A DNA stretch of 64,000 bases from assembly GCA_963555705.1 (NCBI GenBank), contig OY743187.1:16134133-16198132 (forward strand), given 5' to 3'. Below, piece after piece: positions 32,090 to 42,861 of the stretch. Below the pieces are notes generated by a model. The model saw only the letters and a list, made by a program, of their open reading frames with translations. It did no database searches and was not told the origin of the DNA. Positions within the stretch are counted from its first letter, which is position 1. Every line of letters starts with the position of its first letter. This stretch comes from Ligustrum vulgare. Its lineage: Eukaryota; Streptophyta; Magnoliopsida; Lamiales; Oleaceae. Made by a program: the position numbers and the translations under genes.

Positions 32090-32640
32090 ATGTTTTTTTC
32101 CCCATAAAATTAGTATCACCATAAAAAGACAGATTGAGACATGTACGGAACCAATGTAGAAAGACACATTCAATTTTATGGATCTTACCAATTAGGATTT
32201 CCTTCGCATTTTGTCGGATTATGTTTTTGGCTAGCTTTCAATGCTTCCGTTTATTTTCGTAAGCCCACATTCCTGGTAACTGGATTGTGTACTTTTTCCA
32301 CTTCTTTTAGCTACTTTTTTGTTTTCAGTATTTAATCTTTTTAGATTCTTTGAATAAAAGAGACATTCAATTGCATAAATGGAATTGGAATTTAGGTAAT
32401 TAAAACTATTTGAATACCTGATTGGTGGCTTCATTAACTTTTTGATAAGAAGATGCATTCATTGGCAAGTTTTCCAAGCTTTAAGAGTGGCTTCTTCAGG
32501 ACTTTGTTGATTTTTGTCTGTTTTTACTGTTTCCTTTCGAGTTTGAATTCATTATTGAAAGATTTGTGCATACCCATTATATTCATGTTTCTTATGTTGA
32601 ACTTTATTCTTTTGGTTTACTAGGTTTACAGAAGCTAAAA
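32090..32640 (+). promoter_or_regulatory. Possible 5' UTR exon and intron of the J-domain gene
   Basis: About 32150-32255 is a diverged copy of the exon-like segment (TTTTATGGATCTTACCA, TTTTGTCGGATTATG). About 32425-32560 (GGTGGCTTCATTAAC, GCATTCATTGGCAAG, GTGGCTTCTTCAGG) is shared with 37865-38060 and 43550-43660. GGTTTACAG at 32624-32632 would be an acceptor 25 bp before the ATG. A 5' UTR intron is common in this gene family, but transcript evidence is lacking and the donor seen in other modules is absent here. Confidence 0.35.
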
Positions 32641-32657
32641 AGATAATTTCTACATTA

Positions 32658-35021
32658 ATGGAATTTAATAAAGTGGAGGCTATTAGTTGTAAAGCTATTG
32701 CCGAGAAGAAATTAAAAGAGAAGGACATTGCTGGAGCCAAAAGATATGCTTTAAAGGCGGAAACGCTATTTCCTTCACTCGATGATCTCTCTCAGCTCCT
32801 CAAGGTCATTAATTTCTATGATGGCTATGAGAAGAAAACAAATGGAGAAGTAAACTGGTATGAGATTCTTAGCGTTGACCCCTTGGCTGACACGGACACC
32901 TTGCGTAGAGCTCACGAAAGAATGGCTCTGGCTCTTCACCCTGATAAAAATAAGTCCTTCGGGGCTGAAGAAGCATTCAAACTTCTTTCTCAAGCACAGT
33001 GTGTGCTTTTTGATAAGGGCAACAAACTAGTGTATGATATGAAGCTAAATTTAAGAGTTAAATCGAGGGTTTCATTTGGGAATCCTCCATTTCCAACGGA
33101 TACACACGCTTTTGGGAATTTCAAGAACTGCTCCAGCTCTGCTACAAATATGACAGCTTCTGGTAAGGCCCAGAAAGTGCCTATTTGCCCAAGGAATCCG
33201 GCTACCACCACAGGTTCACGTTACAATCCTCCTCCACTCTGGCCAAGCTATCAGTCAACAGTCTTTGGCGGCCATTACAATCCCGCTCATCAAACTACTC
33301 CAGAAACAGCCACCAGTTCTCAGTCCTGGCCAAGGGAACCAACTGCTGCCAGTGGTTCTTGGCACATGACTCCAGAAGCGGCTGCCACTTTTTATCATGG
33401 TTATGTTGGTAACCATCAAAATCCTCCTATAATTGCCACTAGTTTTCAATTTTTTCCCACCCAGCATATTCCAGGGAGCCAGACACCCACCAGGAATCAT
33501 CAGCACACTCCTTCCAGCAATTCTCAGCTGATCCCAAGTCCTCCTGCATCAAGACCTGAAACTTTTTGGACTTCATGTCATAAGTGCCGGATGCTATATG
33601 AGTTCCTGAAGATTTATCTTGATCAAAATCTAATGTGCCCCAACTGTAGAGAACCCTTTCTGGTGAAACAGGAGTCTGCTCCCGCTTCTGGAAGGATTTG
33701 CAGTTCACATGTTCCTAGGTCCTTCCACCATCAGAAGCCAGGTTCGTTTGCTGCAGCAGGGAGTTCCAAGAGAGGATGCAAAGAGGAAGCGGCCCGTACT
33801 ATTTCATTTGGAAATCTAAAGGGTAGTTTTGGAGACAAAAGGGTTACTCCAGCTAGTGACCAGTCCACAAGCACAAAGGAGTTGTCTCGATCAGAACTTC
33901 GTACCATGCTAATGGGAAAGGCCAAGACAGAAATCCTTAAGAAGCTAAACCAGTGGAACATTGCTCCTGAATTGGGATCTGCAAATAGGAAGGGCTTGAA
34001 CATGGAAAAGGAGAAGCCATCCGCTCTTGATGATTTGAAGATTAGTAAAAATAAAGGTGCTGTGCTTCTTGGTTCAAGCAAGACATCCCAGCTGCAAGAT
34101 TCTTCCATGTGTGATGGCACTAGTGAGCTCAATGCAAGTGTTGAAGAAACAGTATTGATGAGTGTGCCAGATGCAAATTTCTGCAATTTCGATAAGGGCA
34201 GAGTAGAGGCATCTTTTTCTGAAAAACAAGTCTGGGCTCTGTATGATGACGACGATGGCATGCCACGTTACTATGCACTGATCCGTGGTGTGATGTCTAG
34301 AAAGCCATTCAAGATGCAGATTAGTTGGCTGAACTCAAAAAGCACTGCTGAATTTGGCCCCCTCAACTGGGTATCTTCCGGATTTTCCAAAACAAGCGGT
34401 TGTTTCAGAGTTGGAAAACCTGAAGTTAACAAGAGTTTAAGATCTTTCTCGCATCAGGTTAAGTGGAGAAAAGGTGATAGAGGGGCTATTGAGATTTATC
34501 CAGAAAAGGGAGACGTTTGGGCTTTGTATAGGAACTGGTCCGTGGATTGGAATGAACTCACTGAGGATGAGGTGATACATAAATACGACGTTGTGGTAAT
34601 TGTTGAAGATTACAATGAAGACAAAGGTGTCATTGTCTCCCCTTTGATAAAAGTTGCAGGATTCACTTCAGTATTTCGCCAGCATTCGGACCCAATAGAA
34701 ATCCATACAATTCCAAGAGAAGAGATGTTTCGATTCTCTCATCAGGTCCCATCCTACATGCTAACTGGTAGCGAAGCTCCAAATGTTCCAAAGGATAGCT
34801 GGGATCTGGATCCTGCTTCTCTCCCTATGGAACTTCTTCAACTCTTGACAGTATCCGAGGAGACAGATGGAAAGAAAGAATCAAGCAGCAAAGGTAAAAC
34901 CAATACAGAGGGCGGAGGAGCTTCTGAAAATGCAAAGCATGGTTCCTCAGAACCATTTTTGAAATATTCAAGAAAATACAAGAAAATGAAGATGGCAGGA
35001 GATGCTGATCATGCTAAATAG
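32658..35021 (+). CDS. J-domain (DnaJ) protein with zinc ribbon and DUF3444, full length
   Basis: 787 residues, single exon, ATG at 32658 in the conserved context MEFNKVEAISCKAIAEKKLK. Residues 1-60 form the helical N-terminal region of this plant family. The J domain spans about 66-128, with HPDKNK at 94-99, the motif that stimulates Hsp70 ATPase activity. Residues 130-295 are low-complexity proline/threonine/serine-rich. A zinc ribbon has CX2C pairs at 307/310 and 327/330. A helix RSELRTMLMGKAKTEILKKL lies at about 411-430. DUF3444 covers about 515-730 (VWALYDDDDGMPRYYALI, WLNSK, GDVWALYRNW). The lysine-rich tail could be nuclear-targeting. Probable role: Hsp70 co-chaperone; the precise function of the family is poorly known. 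It is the only complete copy in the tandem cluster. Confidence 0.95.
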   Translation: MEFNKVEAISCKAIAEKKLKEKDIAGAKRYALKAETLFPSLDDLSQLLKVINFYDGYEKKTNGEVNWYEILSVDPLADTDTLRRAHERMALALHPDKNKSFGAEEAFKLLSQAQCVLFDKGNKLVYDMKLNLRVKSRVSFGNPPFPTDTHAFGNFKNCSSSATNMTASGKAQKVPICPRNPATTTGSRYNPPPLWPSYQSTVFGGHYNPAHQTTPETATSSQSWPREPTAASGSWHMTPEAAATFYHGYVGNHQNPPIIATSFQFFPTQHIPGSQTPTRNHQHTPSSNSQLIPSPPASRPETFWTSCHKCRMLYEFLKIYLDQNLMCPNCREPFLVKQESAPASGRICSSHVPRSFHHQKPGSFAAAGSSKRGCKEEAARTISFGNLKGSFGDKRVTPASDQSTSTKELSRSELRTMLMGKAKTEILKKLNQWNIAPELGSANRKGLNMEKEKPSALDDLKISKNKGAVLLGSSKTSQLQDSSMCDGTSELNASVEETVLMSVPDANFCNFDKGRVEASFSEKQVWALYDDDDGMPRYYALIRGVMSRKPFKMQISWLNSKSTAEFGPLNWVSSGFSKTSGCFRVGKPEVNKSLRSFSHQVKWRKGDRGAIEIYPEKGDVWALYRNWSVDWNELTEDEVIHKYDVVVIVEDYNEDKGVIVSPLIKVAGFTSVFRQHSDPIEIHTIPREEMFRFSHQVPSYMLTGSEAPNVPKDSWDLDPASLPMELLQLLTVSEETDGKKESSSKGKTNTEGGGASENAKHGSSEPFLKYSRKYKKMKMAGDADHAK

Positions 35022-35813
35022 TACTTGCTCGAGCTTCCAATCGTGTATTTTGTCTTATTATAATTAAGATAGTTTGAATCCAGTTTTCATATTTAGAAAA
35101 CATACACAGTTAAAGTATAACAGACAGATACAAATAGTTTTTGTAAAAAAAAAAAAAAAAATTGACTCCATTGTGGATGTTTTTGTAATATCTCGTTTGC
35201 ACATACACTCTATTGGAGTCAACGTGTCGGTGTCCGACACACTTTCCAGACACTCTCCGACACATGTCGGAGCTACCCCTATAAATCAAAATGAAAAGGA
35301 AAGGGAAAAATATCGGCAAATTTGACTTACAAGTTTGTTTTTATTTGATATGCTCATTTTGATTCAACAAATATACAATGTGTTATTAACTTATTTGTAT
35401 ATTAGACAAAACTAATAATATAATAAATTAAAAAATTTAATTTACTTTTTCCCAACGTGTCGTATCCTAACTTTTTGAATATTAATGTTTTAGTGTCCGT
35501 GCGTCCGTGTCGCATATCCATTAACTAGATAAGATTTACTTGATTGTTCACTAATCTGCTAGTTTCTTGTTTGAATGCAATTGTATCTGGTCCTACTGTT
35601 ATAGCGTAATATTTTTCTACTTAAACAATTATTCCTAGGTAATATGCCACGTGGCACCGCATGCTCAACATGTATCTCAATTTGGAATGTCAACATGTTT
35701 TGACACAACATGTGTTTAGCCGTCTGTACTTCTTTTGTCGAACTGAAAGCATGAAACAAAACAAACTATCTAGTACAAAGTACAATACTTATTTTTGAAC
35801 AAATATAAAAATC
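35022..35813. other. 3' flank of the J-domain gene with a repetitive segment
   Basis: AT-rich. About 35215-35275 holds inverted motifs GTGTCGGTGTCCGACAC and CCGACACATGTCGG, and GTGTCCGTGCGTCCGTGTCG occurs at 35492-35512. Similar CGGACACGTG/CGACACG motifs recur at 46250-46330 and 46800, so they may belong to an unclassified dispersed repeat. No gene. Confidence 0.4.
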
Positions 35814-35973
35814 TGAAAGTGGAATTCTTATTATTCAAAATGCTTGGTAAAAGATTACAATGCTAAAGCCTATATATAGAAAATAAACCTCGTGACTAGA
35901 TCTAACAAATTTGAATCTAACAAACTAATTCTACCACATTCTAGAATATTCTAACTCAATTAATATTTTAACA
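35814..35973 (-). repeat. Copia-like 3' LTR, minus strand
   Basis: 160 bp with TG/CA ends (TGAAAGTGG ... TTTTAACA on the plus strand). On the minus strand it follows a polypurine tract ACTTGAGGGGGA (35974-35985), like those of Copia-1/2, and holds a TATA-like CTATATATAGG. The other LTR is not found. Confidence 0.65.
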
Positions 35974-36440
35974 TCCCCCTCAAGTTAGAAGTTATATGCA
36001 ATATAATTCCAACTTGAAGGTATAACAAAAAAGTAAAAAAAACAATACAAAGTGTTTAAATTTCTCATAAACCCCCCTTAAGTTCTAAGGCAGAATCATC
36101 AATCTTCGAATATGTAAAATCAGCTACAATAAGCCAACCAATCCTCAAATCAGCTACAAAAGTAGATAAATCCATCCACGGGTAAAAATGAACTAAATAG
36201 TCCATAATTTTTACAGCGCGTCATGCTAACAACAAAATAATCTTCAAAACCGAAATTAAGGTATCATTTTTCAAAGCATAATCCATGCTTCCATTTATCA
36301 CAACATTTATTGTAATATCATCCAATCAAATGCACATCCTTCATCGTCTAAACATCGTCGAACTCAGCCATAATGCAATATTCAAATTTAAACATCAAGT
36401 TGAAATAAATCCATTTACCTAAGGTGTAATACTTTGGACA
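35974..36440 (-). mobile_element. 3' interior remnant of the minus-strand Copia element
   Basis: Non-coding sequence between the polypurine tract and about 36440, where duplicated host sequence resumes. No RT, RNase H or integrase motif is readable, so it is probably the 3' untranslated interior of a truncated copy. The right boundary is approximate. Confidence 0.4.
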
Positions 36441-37163
36441 TTCAAACTTGTTCTTTGGTCAAAGATGTCAAGCTTTGTCAAAAAAAAAAAAAGAAAGAAA
36501 GAAAGAAAAAAATATGAAAGTCAGGCGGTGGACTTAATACATATACAAATCCATTACTTTTCTTTTACGCAAATTTCACACACATACTCGGACACACGAG
36601 ACACAGAGAAAACCAGGAAGAAGAAAGGAGAAAAAAATAGCAATCGTGTCAAACAATGCCTTTTATCATGTTCGGTCTGCCCCCGCTCAACATTTTTTGG
36701 CTTTTCAGACGTATGGAATCAGCCTAGAAAGACTCTTTCAATTTTATGGATCTTACCAGTTAAGATTTCCTAAAAAGGTAGTATTTTTTCGGATTATATC
36801 ATTGTCTTTAATGCTTCCAACTTTCAATTATGCTCATGCAGATGTGTGTCTGTGACGAAAATAGCTGGTTGAAAACGAATATACTTGTAGCTTTCAAATA
36901 TGTATACTTATATCTACCGCGCAACATCAGAGCACTTGTGCAAATTGACAGACATGGACTTTCCAACTTCAGTGGATTATAGTCTAATTTTTATTCGTTG
37001 TTCTTTAGATGTTCCGGGCATGTTTTTCCCCATTTATTTCTTTCTGTTTGTTAATGTGCTACATTATCTTTCTCTTGGAGGTCAAGTTTATGCACCCCTC
37101 CTTTCGCATACTATTTCATTTTAATGTTAGCTCCTGGCCTGCACGAGGATAAATTGTGAACGG

Positions 37164-37204
<41 letters not shown>

Positions 37205-38207
37205 ACTTACATATTCATGCATAAATGGATGCGATTACTGACGTGTGTTATTAGCTTCATTGACTTCTTGAATTGTATAACTTCCATAATCATGGTAGTA
37301 TACTTTTCTTCTAATCTTAATTTAGCACTTTGACTAATTCAGATCCACTTCTTCAAAAATTGGATTTCTAGTTAGGAAGTTCTTTTGTTTTCTTCCTTCC
37401 ATTCGGACAAGTAGGGTCATGTAGTTTTATCTTGTGAAGAGTTAAATCCTTAAGAATATAAAAATGAAATTTTATGTAAAATAATGTATATATATGATTG
37501 TCAGCCAATTGGACTTTCTTTAAAAAAAATGACAGATTTAGTTGTTTCTGATATTGTCTTCAAAGTTCCTCCTCGCTTCTGTTATATTGAAATGTGTGTG
37601 ATTAATATCATTAATCTAAATTTGTTTGTGGTGCCTTTCTGTGAGCTCCTTTCCTGGTAACTGGATTGCGTACTTTGTCCGCTTCTTACAGCTACCTTTT
37701 TCTTTCTCGTATTTACAGAATGCGTTTATATGTTTTAGATAATAAGTTGAATATCAGATCCTTTGTTAAGAAAAATAAATTCTTTGAATGAAAGAGAGAT
37801 TGAGTTGCATAGTTTGAATTTCCATTTGGGTCATTTTAATATTTAGGACCCAATAGGTTAAATAACTTTTGATAGGAAATGCATTCAATGACATGTTTAC
37901 TATTCAAGAAAATCTCATAAGCGTACAGGATCTTTGACAAGTAATGGATTTGATGAGTTTAAATTATCGTCCCAGGGAACAAGATAGATTTGATGGGGAA
38001 ATGCATTCAGTGACATGTTTACCAAGTCTTTAAGAGAGGCTTCTTCAAGCTTTTGGTGATTTCGTCTTTTTTAATTTACTATTGCCTTTCGACTTTGAAT
38101 TCATTAATGGTTGTTGTTTTATCATTATTTCTAACTTAGATGCATTAAATTGAACTTACTTCTATTGTTGCTAGGTTTACAAAGGAGAGAATACAATCAT
38201 ATAAAAA
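36441..38207. repeat. Duplicated module flank of the third J-family copy
   Basis: Exon-like segment at 36640-36830, then a block matching 25735-26170 and 39560-39890 (37210-37620), then an empty foldback site (GGTGCCTTTCTGTGAGCTCC at 37628-37650). Next comes the shared upstream region GAAATGCATTCAATGACATG to GGCTTCTTCAAGC (37870-38060), leading to the ATG at 38208. A run of more than 30 A lies at about 37168-37201. Confidence 0.75.
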
Positions 38208-38378
38208 ATGGAATGTAACAAAGACGGGATTACTAGTTCTCAGCTGCTCCCCAGTCCTCCTCCATCAAGACCAGAAACTTTTTGGTCATCATGCAATGGT
38301 TGCGGGATACACTACGAGCACCTCAAGATATATCTGAACAAAAATCTTATTTGTCCCAACTATCAACTGCCATTTTAA
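38208..38378 (+). pseudogene. 56-codon J-less zinc-ribbon remnant
   Basis: The ATG begins MECNKDGITSSQLLPSPPPS and runs straight into the ribbon PETFWSSCNGCGIHYEHLKIYL, then ICPNYQLPF and TAA. The family N-terminus is joined to the ribbon with the J domain removed, as in the gene at 43750. The fourth ribbon cysteine is replaced by tyrosine (CPNY), so zinc binding is probably lost. Too short to be a likely protein. Confidence 0.8.
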
Positions 38379-38431
38379 GTTGATGAGATGTGTGATTAAA
38401 AAGTTGTGGACCCTATAAAAAGTGTGGTTAA

Positions 38432-38593
38432 GAGCCCGTTTGGTGTATGGAGAATTTTTTATTTTTATGATTTTTTTGTGTTTGTTGATGGATGTATGGT
38501 TTAGATTTATTTGAAAAGTAAAAAATTGTGGGCTTGATCAAAGATGGATGGTTGAGATTGAATTTAAAAAGTTTTGATCCACCAAACAAGCTC
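38432..38593. mobile_element. Tourist-like MITE, TAA target duplication
   Basis: 162 bp, left GAGCCCGTTTGGTG, right CACCAAACAAGCTC, flanked by TAA (38429-38431 and 38594-38596). Inserted just downstream of the zinc-ribbon remnant. Confidence 0.75.
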
Positions 38594-38639
38594 TAAAATT
38601 AAATGTTGACTTTGAATTAGATTAAAATCTAAAAAATTA

Positions 38640-39909
38640 ATGCTACCAAACAAGGACTTAGTTTAGATATCATTTCCACTAGTATTGAAGATTGGAAGCC
38701 TTTGTGCTCTTGACTTTCTGGTTGTTTCTTTTCCTTTTGTTCCAGTTGCTTGGAATGTATTTGATTTTTTTTCTTTTCGGGATCTTGCCGAGGTCCATTT
38801 GAATTTTGAAGCGCTTTTTTTAATATAATTTTTTTGCTACTATTGTTAAAAATAGAAATGAATTAAGTTTCCACTATCACTGAAGATAGGAGTCTCTTAT
38901 TAAAACTCGAAGCAGCTGAATGAATAAACTTTGAGTTCTCATGAAGGTTGCTGATATGTTTTGAATTATTTAAAGGATATATATTTTTGTTTTCTATTTT
39001 TTTAGGTAGAAAGACTTTTGCAAGTGGATATAGGTTTGCGTAAAGTTTTGATGCTGGTTTGGCATGGGGTTCAGTGTACGTTAATTTAGTTTGTCGTTTC
39101 CGTTTGTTTCCTTTCATGTTTCTTAGATAACGTCTTTAAGGTTGGAAACTTTAATCAAACCCCGTTTGAAATTAATCAATGAAACAAGCTATGGATTACA
39201 TCAAGATTTATAGAACTGACAAAAATGGAAGTCGTGTCAAATGATGCCTTTTTTCATGGTTGGTCGTCCACTGCTCAACATTCCTTGGCTTTTCAGACTT
39301 CTATGCAATCAGCCTATAAAGACTTTTCAATCTATGGATCTTACCAGTTAAGATTTCCTAAGAAGGTAGTATTTTGTCGGATTATGTTATTGTCTTTAAC
39401 GCCTCTGTTATTTTTGCTTACACACGTGTATGTGTGTCCGAGACAAAAATACCTGATTGAACAACTGTAGTTTACGAATATATTTGCAGCTCTCAAATAT
39501 GTACAAATATATTTAACCAAAAGTGAGTAGGTAACTACTTGCATATGCATGCATATACAGTATATGTATACTATTACCTACATGTGTTATTAGCTTCATT
39601 GACTTCTTGATTCGTATAATTCCCATAAGCATGGTAGTATAGTATAAACATGGTAGTATAGTATACTGAAATTTGTGTGAATCCTTAAGAACATAAAAGT
39701 GTAATTTTATGTAAGATAATGCATGTATAAAATTGTCAGCCTATTGGATTTTTCCTCTTAAAAAATAATATTTGACAGATTAATATGTTTCTCTCATATT
39801 GTCTTCAAAGTTCGTGCAAGCTTCTGTTATATTGAAATTTGTGTGAAGAATATCATTAATCTTTTATGTTTTCCAACTTTCTAGGTTATGCTAAAAAGAT
39901 ATTTGGTGT
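38640..39909. repeat. Duplicated module flank of the fourth J-family copy
   Basis: Matches 19740-20263 plus 25336-26190 across the Copia-2 insertion point, so it is the empty site of Copia-2 (AGATAACGTCTTTAAGG at about 39125-39142). The exon-like segment is at 39180-39410 with a donor-like AAGAAGGTAGTATTTTG. Confidence 0.85.
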
Positions 39910-40114
39910 CCGTTGACAATAACCTTGACGTCCTGAACACACAGATTGTCCCCGGAGAAGGGGTTTTGTGATACCAGGATCACCCAACAAGCCTCCTAAT
40001 TTTGAGGATTTGAATCCCTAGAGATACACTCAACCAAGTCTGGGACAAAACCCCTTCTCAAGGGACAATCACTGTATTGCCGGTCTTCCGGACACCACAA
40101 GCTACCGTCAACGG
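39910..40114. mobile_element. Foldback MITE, complete copy
   Basis: About 205 bp with inverted ends CCGTTGAC/GTCAACGG. An inner inverted pair, ATTGTCCCCGGAGAAGGGG near the left and its complement near 40040-40070, would fold most of the element into a hairpin. The paralogous modules at 37630 and 43395 lack it, which proves insertion. The flanks share GGTG, a possible 4-bp target duplication. A box like GATTTGAATCC is present but weak. Confidence 0.7.
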
Positions 40115-40208
40115 TGCTTTTCTATGAGCTCCTTGCCCAATAACTAGATTACGTACTTTTCCCACTTTTATAGCTACCTTTTTTCCTGCCATTTACAGAA
40201 AGCATTTA

Positions 40209-40369
40209 GCCTCTGTTTGGCAAACCATAAAAAAATGTGTTTTTAAATAACACAATTTTCCAACTCACTTTTTAATCACACACATTTTCTCTCTCCACTT
40301 TTCAACCACATATTTTACTTCGAAAAAAAAACATGTTTTTAAACATAAAGCTTTTAACAAACAGAGATG
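40209..40369. mobile_element. Tourist-like MITE
   Basis: Left GCCTCTGTTTGGCAAA preceded by TTA, right AACAAACAGAGAT. The right boundary and target duplication are less clear than in its relatives at 27015 and 38432. Confidence 0.55.
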
Positions 40370-40489
40370 TTTTATAGATGATAAATTGAAAATCAGATTC
40401 TTTGTTCAGAAAACTAAATTCTTTGAATAATCATTCGATGGAAGTGGACAGTCCCAGGGGAGAAGGGATTACAAAAGGTTAGCGCTTTG

Positions 40490-40815
40490 GTTATTATTGG
40501 AAATTAGACTAGCCCTCGTATCCTAAGGCAGGCTACTGATCAGCTTGATGAGCAGAAAAGCAGACTGACCACAGTGAGGGAGAGAATTTCTTTGATGAAT
40601 GGTACATTTGCTGGATCAGGTGGTGACGAACTTGCTACATTAACACCTTCCAGAGCCGCTCTCACTGCTGGTGGAAGTTTAAAAGGATGGAACGAAGAAA
40701 ATAACTATGGCCAGGAGTGAGGAGGCTCTGGAAAATAATAGTATTACACCAGATATAACTGATTTTACCTCAGCTTCAAAGAAGGAAATCAAAAAGAGGT
40801 GCATATGGTGATTTT
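40490..40815 (+). pseudogene. J-family tail fragment joined to an unrelated coding-like segment
   Basis: About 40600-40815 matches the serine/threonine-rich middle of the gene at 43750 (TTTGCTGGATCAGGTGG, ACACCTTCCAGAGCCGC, AAATCAAAAAGAGG) with deletions and stops. The preceding 40500-40600 reads in the same frame as SPRILRQATDQLDEQKSRL and TTVRERISLMNG. That is a coiled-coil-like stretch not present in the other J-family copies, and its origin is unknown. Confidence 0.65.
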
Positions 40816-41029
40816 CACTCTGCTCCAGATAAAAGAATTAAGTTTCCAATGTCACTCATGAAGATTCTAGTTTCTCGTGAAATCCTTAAAAGGATTTTAA
40901 ATTTTGAATACAGAGCATCAATTATTGTGCTTGGATATAGCTTTGTGTGGAGTTTTCAAGCTAGTTTTGGCATGGGGTTCGACCGGTTCGTGTTTAATAA
41001 TTTAGTTTCTTTGTTCCTATTATTTATTA

Positions 41030-41085
<56 letters not shown>
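41030..41085. repeat. (ATT)n microsatellite
   Basis: About 18 units of ATT/TTA within the module flank. Confidence 0.9.
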
Positions 41086-41269
41086 TTAATTGACATGAAA
41101 CGTGGGAGTTCTTTAAAACATAAATGTAAAATTCTATGAAAATGCCGATATTTATCTTGCGCTAAGATTACACACCCCTAAGATAGTTTTTGAAATAAAA
41201 GACGGCGTCTTCCTTCAATCCCAGCCTTTGTGATGACAACTCAGATGTGTGTTCACTGGAGCTCGCGAT

Positions 41270-41445
41270 GCATCCATTTGGTAATACTATTTGGTTTATA
41301 AACTGGTTTGTTTATAATTTTGATTTAAAAAGTAGTGGTTAAAAATTGGATAAAGAAAATATTTGTGGTTAAAAAGTGGTTTAGGAAATTGTGTAGTTTA
41401 TAAACTTGTTTATAAACCAATTTTTTGTGTTTACCGAACAAATGC
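41270..41445. mobile_element. Tourist-like MITE
   Basis: Inverted ends GCATCCATTTGGTAA and TTACCGAACAAATGC with inner GTTTATAAAC motifs. TAA follows on the right only. The paralogous site near 19520 lacks it. Confidence 0.65.
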
Positions 41446-41689
41446 TAAGTCATAGGTCTGTCAAATTCAGTAAATATTCATATGTAATAAACTCTGATTC
41501 TGGTAATCGTGACCATATTACAAAGACTAATACTGTTAAAAATCTGATGAAATCTGTTAAGTAATCTTGATGAATCCATCCAAATTGCACATAATCTATA
41601 TAAATTGGTAGCCTCATTGAATGACAATCAAAAATAAGCAAATAAATAAAGAAAATTAACAGCTTCATATATATTTCAGAGATCATTTC

Positions 41690-42520
41690 CATATTATTGA
41701 GGGCTGGAATCTCTTACGCTCACCTGAAATACGAGGTATGAATCGATGCTTATGAGTGAGTTATTTGACATTAGTTTCTTTTCCTTTTGTTTCAATTCCA
41801 TGAAATATATTTATTTGAGATCCCCCCCCCCCCCCCAATATTTTATTTTTTTTCCCTCCCATTTCTTTTTAAGAAAGAGGATACTGGTGAGGTCCATTTG
41901 AAGCTTTTGTTTGAATATAAATATTTTCTTGCATTGTTAAAAGAGGAATGAATTTAGTTTCCACTATCACTGAAGATTGGAGTCATTCATTAAAACTTGA
42001 AGGACTTCTGAATGAATCCACTTTGAGATCGCGTGAAGGTTGATGATATTGTTTGAATTATTTAAAGGATAATATTTATTTTCTATTTTGTTAGGGTAGT
42101 AAGACATTTGCAATTGGATATATGCATGTGTGAAGTTTTGATGCCGGTTTGGCACGGAGTTCAATGTTCGGTAATTTAGTTTGTCGTTTCTTGTTGTTTC
42201 CTTTCAAGTTCTTAGATACGTCTTTAAGATGGGACGTTAGAAATTAATTAATGAAACAGGCTATGGATTACATCAAGATTTATAGAACTCACAAAAATGA
42301 AAATCGTGTCAGAAGATGCTTTTTTCAGGGACGATCGCCCCCACCCACCCCGCACCCGCTTGACATTTTTTTTTTTTTGCGGGGGTTTTCAGACTTTTGT
42401 GGAATCAATCTAGAAAGACTCTTCAATTCTATTGATCTTACAAGTTATGATTTCCTGAAAAAGGAAGTATTTTGTCGGATTATGTTATTATCTTTAATGC
42501 TTCCATTATTTTCGGTTGCG
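41690..42520. repeat. Duplicated module flank of the fifth J-family copy
   Basis: Matches 38640-39410 in order, including the region used by Copia-2 (TTAGATACGTCTTTAAGATGG at 42211-42232, another empty site) and the exon-like segment (42255-42510). A C-run lies at about 41823-41836. Confidence 0.8.
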
Positions 42521-42861
42521 CTCATGTAGATGTGTGTCCATGACGAAAAATCGCTGATTGAACAACTGTAGTTCACAAACTCGTTTGCTGCTCGTAAATA
42601 TTTACACATATATCCATTCATTAGTACGTACGTAACTACTTACATATGTATGCGATGACAGAGATCTATTATTAGCTTCATCGACCTCTTGATTTGCATA
42701 ATTTCCATAATCGTACTAGTATAGTTTTCTTAATTCAGGATTTTGGCTAATGCAGATCCATTTCTTCAAAAATATGGATATCTAGTTAGTCAGTTAAGCA
42801 CATGTACAATTTTCAGCCTATTGGATTTCCTTTTAAAAAAATAACTTTTGATGGATTAAGT

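Noticed and set aside
39910..40114. tRNA-derived SINE
   Set aside because: GATTTGAATCC is only a poor B box, there is no clear A box or poly(A)/T tail, and the inverted ends favour a foldback DNA element.
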